DNA of 64,000 bases from DATACQ01 sp036555515 (GTDB lineage: Bacteria; Desulfobacterota; Binatia; UBA9968): positions 30,761 through 94,760 of the forward strand of contig DATBLC010000344.1 of assembly GCA_036555515.1 (NCBI GenBank), given 5' to 3'. Position 1 is the stretch's first letter. Each line of letters starts with the position of its first letter. The notes beneath the pieces are model-generated. The model saw only the letters and a list, made by a program, of their open reading frames with translations. It was not told the DNA's origin and did not search any database. Below are positions 63,847 to 64,000 of the stretch, piece after piece. The translations under genes were made by a program, and so were the position numbers.

Positions 63847-64000
63847 CTAGTTCATGCGCACGGAAACCACTTTGGACACACCAGGTTCCGCCATCGTGAT
63901 GCCGTAAAGAACATTGGCAGCCTGCATGGTTTTTTTGTTGTGGGTGACGATGACGAATTGCGAGTGTTCGCTCATTTCCCGGACTATGTCGTTGAAGCGG
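63847..64000 (-). CDS. smc: Chromosome segregation protein SMC (C-terminal end, runs off right edge)
   Basis: The last 50 residues are readable on the minus strand: RFNDIVREMSEHSQFVIVTH then NKKTMQAANVLYGITMAEPG, ending VSKVVSVRMN with a TAG at 63847-63849. SQFVIVTHNKKTMQ and LYGITMAEPGVSKVVSV are the C-terminal ATPase-head motifs (signature after Walker B) of bacterial SMC. SMC forms the condensin core that organises the chromosome. ftsY follows at 63423, after element M. Confidence 0.88.
   Translation of the reverse strand, partial: RFNDIVREMSEHSQFVIVTHNKKTMQAANVLYGITMAEPGVSKVVSVRMN

Overview
The window reads as one contiguous piece of bacterial chromosome with a GC content in the high fifties (estimated by eye). 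It carries housekeeping operons, several accessory metabolic blocks and an unusual load of short non-coding repeats. There is no rRNA, CRISPR array, prophage, transposase or integrase. The gene orders rimP-nusA-ylxR-infB-ylxP-rbfA, nadC-birA-coaX and smc/ftsY, the NtrB/NtrC-type sigma-54 pair, the selenocysteine formate dehydrogenase, the tripartite tricarboxylate transporter and the many UbiD, luciferase-like and amidohydrolase genes suggest an uncultured soil, sediment or subsurface bacterium of the old Deltaproteobacteria and neighbours (Desulfobacterota, Binatota, Tectomicrobia or Methylomirabilota type). This assignment is an inference and I cannot place it further.

Layout. 0-5.2 kb (minus strand) is a molybdenum/tungsten block. 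A MobA-MoaD fusion, an aldehyde:ferredoxin oxidoreductase, a previously uncalled 59-residue protein and a selenocysteine-containing formate dehydrogenase (cut by the left edge, bacterial SECIS hairpin readable) follow one another, and a haem-oxygenase-like putative diiron protein lies upstream. 5.3-7.3 kb holds queF and dnaB. 7.5-10.4 kb holds a tctCBA-type carboxylate transporter. 10.5-17.6 kb holds an AsmA-like protein, a frameshifted DUF4239 remnant, a MaoC-like hydratase, thiE and an NtrC/NtrB pair. 17.9-24.0 kb is the rimP-nusA-ylxR-infB-ylxP-rbfA translation/transcription operon, preceded by a near-perfect intrinsic terminator 15 nt before rimP. 24.1-29.6 kb holds an acyl-CoA dehydrogenase, a stand-alone nuoB, a cold-shock-fold protein and a menaquinone-related set (polyprenyl synthase, ubiE, a membrane protein, a cytochrome c lipoprotein). 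29.8 kb holds tRNA-Leu(CAG) with a clear promoter. 30-37.8 kb holds valS, nadC, birA, coaX and an EF-G-like GTPase.

38.0-48.4 kb is a catabolic-looking island. A zinc ribbon protein is coupled to an amidohydrolase, followed by a second amidohydrolase coupled to a gamma-glutamyltransferase-family protein, a beta-hydroxyacid-dehydrogenase-like enzyme, a luciferase-like monooxygenase, a pterin carbinolamine dehydratase, a UbiD-family decarboxylase, a second haem-oxygenase-like protein and a DapA-like lyase. 48.5-52.4 kb holds a cyclophilin and a two-gene signalling unit. 52.5-57.0 kb holds an ornithine-cyclodeaminase-like enzyme, two CoA-transferase subunits separated by a GlcG-like gene, and an arylmalonate-decarboxylase-like protein without its catalytic cysteine. 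57-62.4 kb holds accessory genes (zinc ribbon protein, SnoaL-like protein, Tat-exported dipeptidase-like lipoprotein, membrane protein, GNAT, MFS). 62.5-64 kb holds ftsY and the 3' end of smc.

The most unusual signal is non-coding. (i) Arrays of a 7-nt unit GTTCAAN facing TTGAACN arrays occur in more than ten gene gaps and form hairpins. (ii) Two copies of a ~235-bp element with imperfect terminal inverted repeats show at least one compensatory base-pair change. (iii) A ~160-bp element occurs in two copies, one split by a 187-bp element with perfect 18-bp terminal inverted repeats flanked directly by ~30-bp diverged direct repeats.
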